From: Orbilia blumenaviensis
Lineage: Eukaryota > Ascomycota > Orbiliomycetes > Orbiliales > Orbiliaceae
NCBI GenBank assembly: GCA_036872755.1
Contig: JAVHNS010000005.1
Location: 1-64,000 of the forward strand
Direction: 5' to 3'
Length of the DNA stretch: 64,000 bases
A program made the translations under genes and the position numbers. Of the stretch, positions 25,108 through 36,190 are shown one piece after another (within the stretch, counting starts at the first letter, position 1; each line of letters begins with the position of its first letter). The notes below the pieces were generated by a model, which saw only the letters and a list, made by a program, of their open reading frames with translations, searched no databases and had not been told where the DNA came from.

Positions 25108-26441
25108 TTACCCAGCGCCAAGGACACCCTCACCGTTGGCGGCCCTCGACACCATTTTGATAAACGCATCCATAGTATACCGAGCATCGTTACCTGGACC
25201 GGAATAACCCCCCCCTCCCCCCGAAAGGAGGGGATAGAGAGAAATTAGTATCCACAAAATCCCAATCTCGAAGCCAAGCAGGCACTCGAAATATGCTGAC
25301 TTACCGGCATTGTGCAAATTCCATGCTGAGATATCTAACTGGCCGCATAACCGACCCAAACTGATCCCGTCAAGGGTATCGGCAGTCGCCTTCCATATCT
25401 CTACGGTGTCGAAAGTCATTGCAAAACCCTTTAGTTCATCATTATAACCCAGTTTTCGGAGGTATTCGATGTCTGCATTGATATCATGCCCAACGAGGAT
25501 ACGCTGGTGGTTTTCCGGTGTATGCATGAAAGTTGCGATAGCTGTCGAGATATCCGCTAGCGAGACTTGTCGGGTGCTCCCGAATTCAAAGTTCCCCGAT
25601 GCATCTGCAACATAATTACCATTCTTATAACGGCGATGTTCTTTGATTATGATGTGATCACTGACCTTTTGGCCAGTTGGATCACCCGAACCGTCCCTGG
25701 CCCCGGGGATATATTTCGTTAGGCCAACTTCGGTTATGATGTCGTGGTTCTTCTCCCAGCTTTCGATATCCACGGAAAAGAATGAGTAGTCTACACCCCT
25801 CGAAAAGATCTCAACTGCAGACTTGAGCATATTGCGTCTATTTTCAATTTGCATTTGTCTCTTTTTGTCCGATTTGGGGCCTCGATTCGGTCTGGAACCT
25901 TTGACATTGGTACCAATGCCAACATTCCCATAAATCTGGGCCGAGGAGGAGGGAGAGGAGAGGGAGGGGAGGGGAGGGGAAGACTGGGGGGCAGCGGCGG
26001 GGGAAGGGGAGGGGAGGGAGGCGAAGAGTGTCTCGTAGTCGTTCCAGCTTGTCGATATGCCAACAAACTGGACTACGTGATCAGTCGAGGGCCCCAGGTC
26101 CAAGGCAAGTTCTCGATCATTTGTGAGAAGCTTCACAGCAGTTTCCGTTTCCGTTTGCTTGAAGAAAGTCTTCACTTGCTCCAGCGGGACCACTATGCTC
26201 CCGATATCGTTTTCGTTAGGCGAAGACTCAACAATGTAACTAATGATACTGAGGTAAGTTTTGTGGTCTGTAGGATGAAGAGGGCTTGGGCATTGCCGTA
26301 CAGGTCCCATGCGCGATTGAAAAATGGTTCTTTATCGAAGAAACGCTTTAGAACAGTCTGGTTTACTTTGGAGGTTTTTGTATAAGGCCACCGTCGAACG
26401 GTTTTCAAGAGACAAAATCGTATGGTGCCGGGGGCGCTCAT
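25108..26441 (-). CDS. DEDDh-type exonuclease, Gfd2/YDR514C-like
   Basis: The exons are 26302-26441, 25305-26248 and 25108-25193 (389 residues). Introns are 26249-26301 (53 bases, donor GTACGG, acceptor CTCAG) and 25194-25304 (111 bases, GTAAGT to CCAG). The C-terminal RNase H-like domain (about residues 200-380) keeps all five residues expected of a DEDDh exonuclease: D207 and E209 in FFSVDIESW, D306 in GHDINADIEYL, H359 and D364 in LHNAGNDARY. The N-terminal part (WDLIISYIVE, VVPLEQVKTFF) matches the Gfd2/YDR514C family, whose yeast members are linked to mRNA export factor Dbp5; Neurospora QIP belongs to a related fold. A Pro/Ser/Ala low-complexity segment (about 125-150) lies between the halves and is encoded by a G-rich template tract. 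The first intron is less certain than the second. The second is stop-free and in frame. It is divergent from the ING gene. Confidence 0.85.
25194..25304 (-). other. In-frame, stop-free intron of the exonuclease gene
   Basis: The intron is 111 bases with donor GTAAGT and acceptor GGTCCAG. Removal restores HNAGNDAR, the family's third exonuclease motif. If retained it adds 37 residues without a stop, including a hydrophobic stretch (FEIGILWILISLYPLL) and a glycine run, exactly between catalytic H359 and D364. A C-rich/G-rich run (25208-25232) lies inside. Confidence 0.8.
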
Positions 26442-26485
26442 GATGGCAGTGATCGATTTTGGTGATAACCACAGCAACGGTAAGA

Positions 26486-26517
<32 letters not shown>

Positions 26518-26877
26518 GGCGGTGAAGGTATTGATTGAGGATGGGTGATTGTGATGATGGTTGTGGGTTTATAGGCGTCCAAGTTTGGTTTGGGAGGATG
26601 AGCTGAGCTGGCCTGTAGAAATATCTTGACATAAGAAACTAAGCCGCAAAGATTGCCTGTAGTGTAACAGCCTTTTTGACACCTTTTATTTTTCTTTTTC
26701 TTGTTCCTTCCTTCTTTCTTTCTTTCTTTCTCTCTCCCGCGAATTCAGGCTGCACAACATCAACAGGCACGCTATACTATAGCTCTCAAGAGTTATTTAT
26801 TTATTTATTTATTTATATATTTATTTATTTTATTTTAACAAATATAACAGGTAAGGAGCAAGTAGGTACCTACCTAG

Positions 26878-26908
<31 letters not shown>

Positions 26909-27482
26909 ACAATGCCTAGGCGGATATCTAGTAGGAGAGTAGTAGTATATAAGAAGCGCCGTAGTGTTGTCTGCCGGTGAAGCAAGCGGTGTAGTACGGT
27001 GACCAGCGCACAACCGCATGTGTGTCGTCGCGCGGTGACCTATCAACTAGCTGGGTACCTATACCCCTGCATACCTACCCTAGGCCTCTACTGACCTGAC
27101 GTACAGGTACCTCCTCATACGGGACTGTGACCTTCTTACCCACCTAGGTACCTCCTACCTAGGTACTTACGTACGGCTGCTGCTGCTCAAATAAAACGCG
27201 GCTGCTGGTGTTGTTCCCCCAAGCATGAAAGGCGCGTCAAACCAACACCACCACCACCACCAACTATCCCCATCAATGCACCTCCTATGCTCTCCTATCG
27301 TGCGCCCCCCCCGCATCCTCAATCCGGCTGAACTACAACAACAACAACAACAACAAAGCATGATAGGTAACTACCTCTTGCTTACCTGCTTAAGTACTTA
27401 CTTACTGACTTACTTGCTTAAAGCACACTTATCTTCGAGAACCTAGGTACCTCCCTGCTTAAGCATTTAGCTACTGCCCCCG
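26442..27482. promoter_or_regulatory. Divergent promoter region, exonuclease gene / ING gene
   Basis: This is about 1 kb between two divergently transcribed genes, packed with simple repeats: GAT/GGT triplets (26487-26521), TTTC (about 26706-26730), ATTT (about 26797-26830), eight GCCT units (26877-26908), CAC (about 27245-27262) and CAA (about 27336-27355). It also carries several copies of the CCTAGGTA motif (27062-27172, 27442). Frames across it are repeat artefacts. Confidence 0.6.
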
Positions 27483-29448
27483 ATGGACTCCGGGTTTTCA
27501 CCAACACTGCCATCCTCCGGAGGCAACCCCGATGCCCATTCAGTGGTCTCTGAGTATGTTGATTGTAAGCTTCTTTCCATCGGAAGTCAATAATGTCTCC
27601 TAGTCTGACCCGATTCACCCAGACACCGAATACCTCCACTGCGACATCGCAAGGTCCCTTAGCCTTATCCACAAACTTGATCGCGACTATGGGGTCTGCG
27701 CTGCTGCAGTCCACGAGGTTGCCACCGAGTACTGCGCCCTCGCGGACGGAGATACGCCATCTACCCTGGATAAGGAATCGGTTCTCACGGGGCGCCTACG
27801 GGATCTTCGAAAGGGAATAGCAAATCCATTAAATTCCAGTCTTGTAGACCGGGAGGAAAGCGTCGCTGAGGCGGTTAGGCTCTACGAAACGGTGTGGCCC
27901 TTATCGCTCTTATCCCGCACCTCATATTGCCCCCACAACTAATCGTCATTGATCACGGATGCTAGGTCGACCGACACTTCAATCGATTATCCGATATCAT
28001 ACGCCGGCTTCAAAAAATCAATGTGGTGCCGAGACAAGCCCTGGTACCAGAACCGAGCCGAGACAGGGGGGCTTCCTACCAAGGCGATGCGCAAATGCGT
28101 ATAACTTTGAGGCTTGATGGCCAGCGTCGAGCATCGATACCATCGTCGGTTCGCCATGCAAATCCTCGTATGCCGAATGGCTCGGCGAGGAACTCTACAA
28201 TATCGAGGAAAAAGTCCGCACCACGTCTAACGGACGAGAAGACCGGTGCGCGTAAAGTCAACAGTACCAAGGCTACTTCGGCCCAAGGGAATAGCTCGCA
28301 GAATGTTGTACCCGAATCCAGCAGTGAATCTGATTGGGATGATCCACCAAACCCACGGACAGTGGTATCTGAGGCGGATCGGAAGTCTTCTCTTACGCAC
28401 TGCTTCGGTGAAGATGGCAGCAAACTCCCCTGGTTCGAGCTCCAACCTTCGGAACTTGCAGTTTTGAGGAAACGGATGAAGAAGAATTCATCTTGGCAGC
28501 CATCCGATGCAATGATGCTTAAGCAGCTTGAAATGCTGGGGCGTGGCGTAAGGGGGTTTCGAAAATGGGCCCGAAGGACTGGTCAGAATCGAGCGGATGT
28601 TGAGAAGAGACTCGAGGGAGGGGAAGGCTCGTCTAGCGGTATTGCCATCGGGGCTCTTAAGAGAAGCCAAGACAATAAGGGGATGCGGCTTAACGTGATG
28701 AAGCGTGCAAAGCGAGAGAGGGAAAAGGCGGAGGCAGCGGCAGCGGCAGCTGCTCAAGGCACCGAGGCCCTCCAAACCCCTTCCGAATTCACCAATCTGC
28801 ACGAAATCGAAGGAATGACCCGACAGAGATCGAGCACTAGACGAGCTTCTATTCAAACTAACAACCAGCCCCAGGGCGAGTCTATTGGTTCCAATGGTAC
28901 GCCTCCCCATAAAGTAAAAACAGACCCGACTTCACAACGACGCTCTTCCCAGACCGATGCAAATAAAGCGGGAGACAAAATGGACCCTCGTCAGCCTCAT
29001 AATGGTCGGAAACCCCGAAAGTCATTAGAAGATGACCCCCGAAATCAAAGCGGTGAATATGGTACGATCAATAATACCAACTAATACATACTCAGTAAAA
29101 AGTAAAAGAAAAAAAAAATTAACACTACTATCTAGGGGACGATGGAGACGATATGCCAATTGACCCTAACGAGCCGACGTATTGCCTTTGTAACAGAATT
29201 AGTTTTGGCACAATGGTTGGCTGTGACAACGAAGATGTACGAGCCCTCTAGGACTAACATATTGTATAACGACATTACTAACCCGCAGGCAGTGTCCTAA
29301 GGAATGGTTTCACATGGAATGTGTTCAGCTCGCAGCGGAGCCACCTAAAACGGTAAAATGGTACTGCCCTCTCTGCCGAGATAATCCAAATTCAAAAAGG
29401 GAGTCGAGTCAGAAGATCGGGAGGAAGAAGCGTAAGCTAGGAAGGTGA
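27483..29448 (+). CDS. ING-family PHD-finger protein (Pho23/Yng2-like chromatin reader)
   Basis: There are five exons: 27483-27564, 27623-27891, 27966-29061, 29136-29236 and 29293-29448 (567 residues). Splicing joins SEYVD to [13 protein letters not shown], the typical start of the fungal ING helical domain, which continues through [10 protein letters not shown] and [19 protein letters not shown] (about residues 24-140). A long basic, low-complexity middle with an Ala run follows. The C-terminal PHD finger (about 497-545) has the C4HC3 pattern: CLC, GCDNEDC, WFHMEC and WYCPLC. A Lys/Arg tail ends the protein. ING proteins read H3K4me3 through this finger and anchor histone acetyltransferase or deacetylase complexes. 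The assignment to the Pho23 (Rpd3L) or Yng (NuA4/NuA3) subgroup is open. Donors are GTAAGC, GTGTGG, GTACGA and GTACGA, so the second is weak. Branch-like CTAAT and CTAAC are seen. The gene converges on VAM7, with 248 bases between the stops. Confidence 0.93.
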
Positions 29449-29696
29449 AATGGTGCGATTTTGTCACCTCATCGCCCGTCAGGTCCCCATACCTGTTGTG
29501 CCGCGTCTCGAGGGGTGGTGGTTGGTGCGTCACATATGAATCCGTGCCCCCCTTCCTATATGTACCTAGGTATATACCATCCCATCTTAAGGATAAATGG
29601 TGGGACACAAGATGACCAAAGGCTAGGGGTTTGGTTGTGCTCTTGGGACCTCCGCGTGAAGTGTTGGTACATTTAGAGCTCTCCTTGCTATGCCCC

Positions 29697-30850
29697 CTAG
29701 TTGATATTCTTGACTCTTTTTTTAACAACTCTGATTTTATCGTTGACCCTATATTGTGATCGTTCCGTTAACACCATTATTCCTACGAAAGAGTATATAT
29801 ACGGTACCTTTCTACATCAACACCTAATGAATCGAGGAGTTGATTTTGTTCATCCAGTTCCCGCCCGATCTCAACTCCCACTTGCTTTTGGCGGACGACC
29901 GTTTTAAGCAACGCTTCGAGATCTTCATTTTGAGATTTCATGATCTCCTGTTGTAGTTGCAAGACACCGGAATTGTCGAGTTGTCTGGTTCTATCAGTCT
30001 CGGGGACAGGTGCTCCCAGGATCCTCCCAGCAGACCTTCCGCGCATATTCCCGGCCGCAACCGCCAATGCCTCTTTTGTGACTGTCACATCAGGCATATG
30101 TTTGTTGCTGCCCTGGAGTTTGTTTGATGAGAGACTGTTTGCGAGAGCTTCAAGGGTATCGCGTTCCTTTAGGCCGGCTGCTAGTAGATCCTTGCGCCGT
30201 CTGATTTCACCGTCTCCTAGAACGCTCCTGCCGACTACCTTATTTTGCGAGGCGAGGCCCTTTTCCAAGTTATCCAGTAGCCCTGATGCTTTAACAAGAA
30301 CCTTCTTGGCGGCGGCAGACGCATCTAGCTGATCCGCAACCGCCATAGCTTGATCCCTTCTCGAGATCTCTGACCTCGCATCCTGTAAGAGTGTTTTCAT
30401 TTCTCGGTGTGCATCCAACCAAAGTACTGGATCCGTTAAGGTATGACCGGAAATCGAGTTGAGGTGTGAGGTTATGCTGGCAGATGAGGATTCATAGCTA
30501 GAGGTGGATGAAGGTAAATTCAAGAACTGCCTCCAAGGCGGGGAATCTCTCCACCTAGAATCCCCGCCGTTTTGTATTGCATGGAGATATTCCTCAAGGT
30601 TCTGGCGCCTCTCCTCGGCAAATTCAGTGTTTGATACTGTGGATTTTAGGTAGGATTTAGGGGGGAGGGGCATCGGAGGTGGTGCGCCCACAGACGAAAC
30701 CAGAGCCTTGTGGAGTTCATCAAAGTCCGAGTATCTTTTCTTGATCGAAGAAGAACGTAGGGGTAGCCTGACACTGATATTGTAAACCGTGTGCGGCTTT
30801 GGGAGAGCTTCGGTGCCGTAAGAAGCGATTGAAATTTCCGGTTCATACAT
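29697..30850 (-). CDS. VAM7: Vam7, vacuolar PX-domain Qc-SNARE
   Basis: The exons are 29808-30850 and 29697-29748 (364 residues). The 58-base intron (29749-29807, GTACCG to ATATAG) joins DVER to VNDKIRVVKKRVKNIN. The PX domain fills residues 1-115, with KKRYSDFDELHKAL and the PPLPPK-like MPLPPKSYL loop that contacts PI3P. A variable helical region follows. The C-terminal SNARE helix (about 300-362) has the zero-layer glutamine Q335 in LDEQNQLLDSL, so this is a Qc SNARE without a membrane anchor. In yeast Vam7 is brought to the vacuole by PI3P and the HOPS complex and drives homotypic vacuole fusion together with Vam3, Vti1 and Nyv1. The architecture and length match Vam7 well. The gene is divergent from the SIP3-type gene, with 654 bases between the starts. 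Confidence 0.94.
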
Positions 30851-31504
30851 TGTGAGACAACTCTATTCGCCGGGCGGCAGTTAGAGTGATGATAGCGGTC
30901 TAAATGCTCGAGGTAGATATGAGATCTCGATAGTGCTGGCCCTAACTAGAGGTTAAGAGCGCGCACTCACGGATATCCTACAGGGAATCGGGAGTAGTGC
31001 ATATGCTATGCAGTGCAGCGATGCCGATGCCAGTATTTATATTATGGTCTGCGCGACGAAGCCTGAGGTACGTTCAAGCACATTACCTTAAGTACCCGAT
31101 GATGTGCAGTTTGGCCACGAGACCTCCAACCAAGCCTAAGAACAGCGACCAGGATATCTCGCCTAACAACATGCATCTCGATCCGAGATCCTATTCTGGA
31201 CACCACTCAAGCCGAACCCATCAAGATACCCCAGCCCTTACGTATACTCCTACTCCTATCCACCTCGGACTGCCCATAAGCCCCTCGAATCTCGTCTTCT
31301 CGTAACCAAACCTTACCGAACCGAATATTCCCCGACGCAGTACGTGGTAGCAGCGGCAAGGGTTCAATCTATTCCAACATCCTTTACTAGCATGGGCTCG
31401 AAGCAAAGTATATATATATAGATATATATATGTATGTATGTATCTATACCGGCGGAATTCCTTGAAGTTGGAAGTATAACCTAGTGTACATATGGTGATA
31501 TATA
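30851..31504. promoter_or_regulatory. Divergent promoter region VAM7 / SIP3-type gene
   Basis: This is 654 bases between two divergent starts. An AT-dinucleotide and ATGT repeat lies at about 31410-31446. I see no gene; frames of about 100 codons across it lack family features. Confidence 0.5.
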
Positions 31505-34500
31505 ATGGCCGTACCGCTCTCACTTATGTATGTATGTCCAATCCTGCTTCAATTATTTGCGGTGCTATCTCTTATATATATCTAACCACTACTTTTGCGG
31601 TCTTTTCGACTATTTACAGCCCCGTCAACCTCAAAGAATCCGCCCTCGATTCTCCGACGTTTCGCGCAAATGTCGTACACTTCTGCGAGCAAGTCGATGT
31701 TGTGGAGAAATGGCTCGAAGGATACATTCGTAGCATGCAGAAGGTTTCCCAGGAGATAGGGGGTATGTCCATGACTAGGGAATTTGTTTTCCAACAATCA
31801 CCCTTTGCCTAATCGTGTAATTTTGTTGTAGGTCTGGAAGAAGCCCTTGCTGCAACATTCTCCCAGTCGATACCATCACTCGTTTCGGAATCAATCCTCG
31901 ATCACGACTACTCGCTTCTTGCAATCGAGCTCCTAGCCGAAGCGGGGAGAGATTTTTGGAGCATTGCGATCGCGTACTCGAAAAGGATGCAGCCTCAGAT
32001 GATCGAGCCGTTGTCTGAATTCTTGAGAAACGACATTCGGCAGTTCAAGGAGTGTAAGCGTGTCTTCGAGGCTTCCCAGCAACGCTATGATGTTCTTCTT
32101 CAGAGATATGCGGGCCAGTCGAAAGGCAAAGAAGCCTCCGCGCTCCGAGAAGATGCCTTTCAGCTTCACGAAAGCCGCAAAACATATATCCGTGCCTCTT
32201 TCGACTTTTGTGTCAAGGCTCCCGAATTACGTGCTGGGCTCGATAGGGTCATAACAAAAGTAACGACAGACCTATGGAGAGAGCAGGTCCGCCATAGGAA
32301 AGGGTTCTCTTTGGGCGTGGATCGCTACGAATCCACAATGGATAGAGTGAGATGCTGGAGTGATGTGATGGAAAATTCCGCCAAAATCTTCAAACAAGAG
32401 CTCGCACTAGCCCGGAAGGATATGGAGGAGCAAGCAAGACACGTGACAAAACCATCTCGAGAATTGGACGACTATTCCAGTAGCACTGTTCCATTTTTGA
32501 CTTCTCGAGGGAGAGAGTCGGCGTCGGTGGCCTCAAAAGACAACGAGGTTATTGAAAAGCAAGGTTGGCTTTTTATAAGGTCTGCAACGGGCAAACAGGG
32601 TGCTCGGAGCACTTGGGTTCGACGCTGGTGCTTTGTTAAAGATGGAATATTCGGTTCTCTCGTACTACAAGGCCAAGGCTCTAAAGGGAATGGGGTTGAA
32701 GAGACGGAGAAGGTCTGCCCACCCACACCCACTCCATTCGTATACCAGCTACCAGTGCCACAATTAACTTTTCTCATTATTTTTATCTTTTGGCTCGTAG
32801 ATCGGATTACTCCTGTGCAATGTTAAGCCGGCCTTTCAAGAAGACCGTAGGTTTTGCTTCGAAATTAAAACTAAAGAGTATTTGCCGACCCCTGCGATCC
32901 TGTAGGTGTTACCAGACACTGACTTTTGGCGGTTCGACCTTCTATAGTCATAGTATTTTGCTTCAGGCAGAAACACAGCAGGAGCTGAGCACCTGGCTAA
33001 ATGTTTTTGAAGCTGCAAAAAGGGCAGCAGTTCTCACATCCTCAGCGACTACGACAACCGTATCAGCCTTTGCTATATCTCCCCCGGCTGCTGAATTTGC
33101 CTCGACCCAAATGTTGCGACAAGATGAAACGGAAAAATCTAGTAGTCTCAATACTTCGAACCCCGAGCAGATTCCTCGTCCCAGCGCCGACATGGGCAAA
33201 CGGCCCCCCATGATTGCTGACGATGCTATCTCAGCCCCACAAACCTCGAGGCTGGGTCAGATACTTGAAATACCGAGTCGTAGGAGCACGGGGCTAAATG
33301 CTGGACAGGTAGCCAGTGGTGACCGGAAGTCAATGCCTGGCGGTGGCATACAAGCCCTTATATCAGCGAGCCATGGAGTATTGCCTCTCAACACGTTGCC
33401 GCAGGCTAACCCCGGATATACAATGACGTCGGCCCCAAGGATAGTACCTAGAGGACCCACTATTTTAAACGGACGCACATCATTATCGCTAGCCCCCAAG
33501 ACCCTTGTAAATTTGCCGATGTCGACAAGCTTATCCAGGCAAGCACTTGTGGCTTCTACAACATCTGATCGTGCGGCTATGCTACCCGGAGGGCTTATGG
33601 CAAATTCCTGGGGCACCTCCGTAAGTTCTTCTGAAACGTATCTCGTTTGTTTCCTTTGTTACCACCCGAAAATCTAACATGCGTAGAACTGGGGCCTCTC
33701 TGGCAGGCACGACGATACCAGCAGAGCAGATTCAGTCCGCGAAAAAGTGGGCTCCTTAACTCCCATGCCGCCTTCTATTGATACTAGTAGTGGCATACAT
33801 GGCCACCGCAAAACCGTTTCATTAGATATGGACTCCCATGTTTCAGCGACCCCCCAAATCCAAATTTCCTCCAAAACCGATTATTTCCCTGCAAATTACC
33901 CAGATGAACTTCGCCAGCACGATGCACAGTTCCGAGTTCTATTTCCCGATGTTCCAAGGGAAGAGGTTGTATTGCTTGTGTTCCGCGCCACTTGGAAGCC
34001 GAACGATGCCCAGGAATTCCCAGGGAGAGCATTTGTCACGCCTACCGCAATGTACTTTTACTCTCATTACCTCGGCCTCGTCCTTATCAACCAAATACGG
34101 CTTCAATTTATTACAGACGTTCAAGTAACTCCAGGGAAGTCGAGCGACCTGCTTCGCCTCCACCTGAAAGAAGTAGAAGAACTAGGGCCTCTTTCAGACG
34201 AAGATATTTCAGTCACTACTTTTTTGGAGCCCATTTGGGTCCTGCAAAGGCGACTACGGTACCTTGCCAATCTCGCAGCAATGGAAACACAGCCTTCTTT
34301 GTATGAAGTCATGGATAGTTTGACTCAAATGGAAAATGAACCTCAAGGAAGCCCAACAAGCGATAGCTGGGAGGAAATTAGTATAGGGGAAGGATTAGAA
34401 GACATCTCACTAAGAGCAAAGCCGGCGCAGCATAGAACTCGATCGATGCGGTAAGCCTGCATTGATGCAAATTCTCATTTTTGGGTGGGGGCTAACTCTG

Positions 34501-36190
34501 AAACTTAGACAAATCGTGGAGCAGGTGGCCGGAATCCACACTGGTGGTGTCCAGACACAAAACGCGGCAGCTCTGCAGTTTACCTTCGTGCCCCCGGCAA
34601 ATACTGTAAACACATTCAACCAAACGTTTTCAATTTCAGCAAAATCCATGTTTTGTCTAGTATTTGGCGACAAGTCGAAGGTTTTCAACCTTCTATATTC
34701 AAAACGGCGATCTTCTGGTAAACCCCCTTTGACGTATGTGGTTGTTCGACTAGCATCAACTAACTCGCCTCCATCGTTGCAGAGCTTATCCTTAGCCCTT
34801 GGGCGGCAGCTGGGGACGGCGCTGCGAAAAGGGTGGCTTTTTACAAAAATCGACATGGTTAGTCACTGCCTTCTTCCTCCCTTCCTTTCTTTTCTCATCC
34901 AAAATCGATGTTTTATCCACAACCCACATCCTAACTTTTATGAAGGTGTCGTTTTGAAGGACTTCCAATCCATATATGCCATGGAGGAAAATCGATATTA
35001 TACTATTGTGGATGAGAAGAGTCCTTGGATGGTCCCCTCCGAGAGATCCCTTAGTCTAGAAACTACCATTGTCATCAACCAAATATCAAAGTCAAGTTGC
35101 AACATTTCGCTATGGATAAATCTCAAGTGGCTGAAGGAGGCGCTTGTGTGGAAGGGTATGTTCGCACTGGCTTATTTAGACTGGTTGGTTCTAATGTAAA
35201 TGCAGATTCTGTTAGCAACCAAGCGTGGCAGATTTTACAAGAAGACTCACAAGATCTGGCCGCTATTATCTCTAATGAAATCAATACACTCGGAGCAGGC
35301 ACCAAATTGTTCAGAATAACTAGTCAGTACGGACAGGTTACTATAACCCAAGGCCCAGCAAATCCTGCGGTTCCTGAAACTATATCCTACATTCCACCGT
35401 CATCAACAATGCCTGAAACGACATACACTGGGCTCCTCATTCGGTATACGACAGCAGTCGCCTATAAATTCATCGGTGCTTTAACCCAAGGGCTGTTGAT
35501 TACGTCTACAGGAATTTTTAAATTCTTCAGGGTTAATCTAATTTTGTTGGGTGTGTTGGTGATCTCTGTCCTTTTGAACTTCGTGGTATCAGTCGGTACG
35601 ATGAACGAACTCTGGCACAACAGGGCGGCCCTTTCATATGTTGAGAGCATCGGAGTTGTTCCGTCTGGTACCATGAGACGTTCTATCACTCTCCAGGAAC
35701 TTGAACTGGCCACCAAATTTAATGCGCCACGTTTCCACGCGGATAACGGGCAATGGTAAGACAAAGCAACTATTCATCAAATTTGTCATATAGTTGTTAC
35801 CGTGAGCTAACGTATGTGCCCCGAACCAGCTTCCAAAAGTTTTTAAATGTTCATGCGTTTGCGGACGACATCAAAACGGATTACCAACATCGTTTTGCAT
35901 TCCCAAATAAGCTCGAACTGGCAAGGAGGAGGCTTGGCATGTATCGTCATGACATACTTGTCACGCTGGCTTTGATTAATAGTCTCGAGAAATCAGTTCT
36001 TATGAGTGAATGGGAGATCTGGGTCTGGAAGGAGCGATTAAGGTGTAGACAGGCCAGACATGCCTTTCGGAATGCCTCCCTTTTTGAAGATAAGGTTTCA
36101 GGAGATCCATCAGCATCTATCGATACTTACTGTCGTAGCTGCGAAGCCCGGGGCGCTGCTGACTTCTCGAGCGAGGGAAACGGCCTCTAA
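31505..36190 (+). CDS. Sip3/Lam-type sterol-transfer protein (BAR, PH, GRAM, VASt, TM)
   Basis: There are eleven exons: 31505-31527, 31620-31762, 31832-32712, 32801-32901, 32954-33620, 33687-34450, 34509-34717, 34783-34857, 34946-35155, 35206-35755 and 35830-36190. All phases close to give 1327 residues. Order: a BAR-like helical region (about 10-270, PVNLKESALDSPTF, YSKRMQ, SLREDAFQLHESRK), a PH domain (about 295-400, QGWLFIRS and WVRRWCFVKDG), a Ser-rich linker, a GRAM-like domain (about 675-810), a VASt sterol-binding domain (about 860-1030, FGDKSKVFNLLY), and one transmembrane segment near 1135-1155 (ILLGVLVISVLLNFVVS). Yeast Sip3/Lam3 and Ysp1/Lam1 have this layout and move sterol at ER-plasma membrane contacts. 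Exon 5 may start at 32948 or 32954, since both acceptors keep the frame. The last exon's end is inferred from the open frame. Confidence 0.92.

Noticed and set aside
26249..26301. A 34-base intron ending at the CCTACAG acceptor in the exonuclease gene
   Set aside because: It is too short and leads to a stop; the CTCAG acceptor giving 53 bases restores the family sequence.
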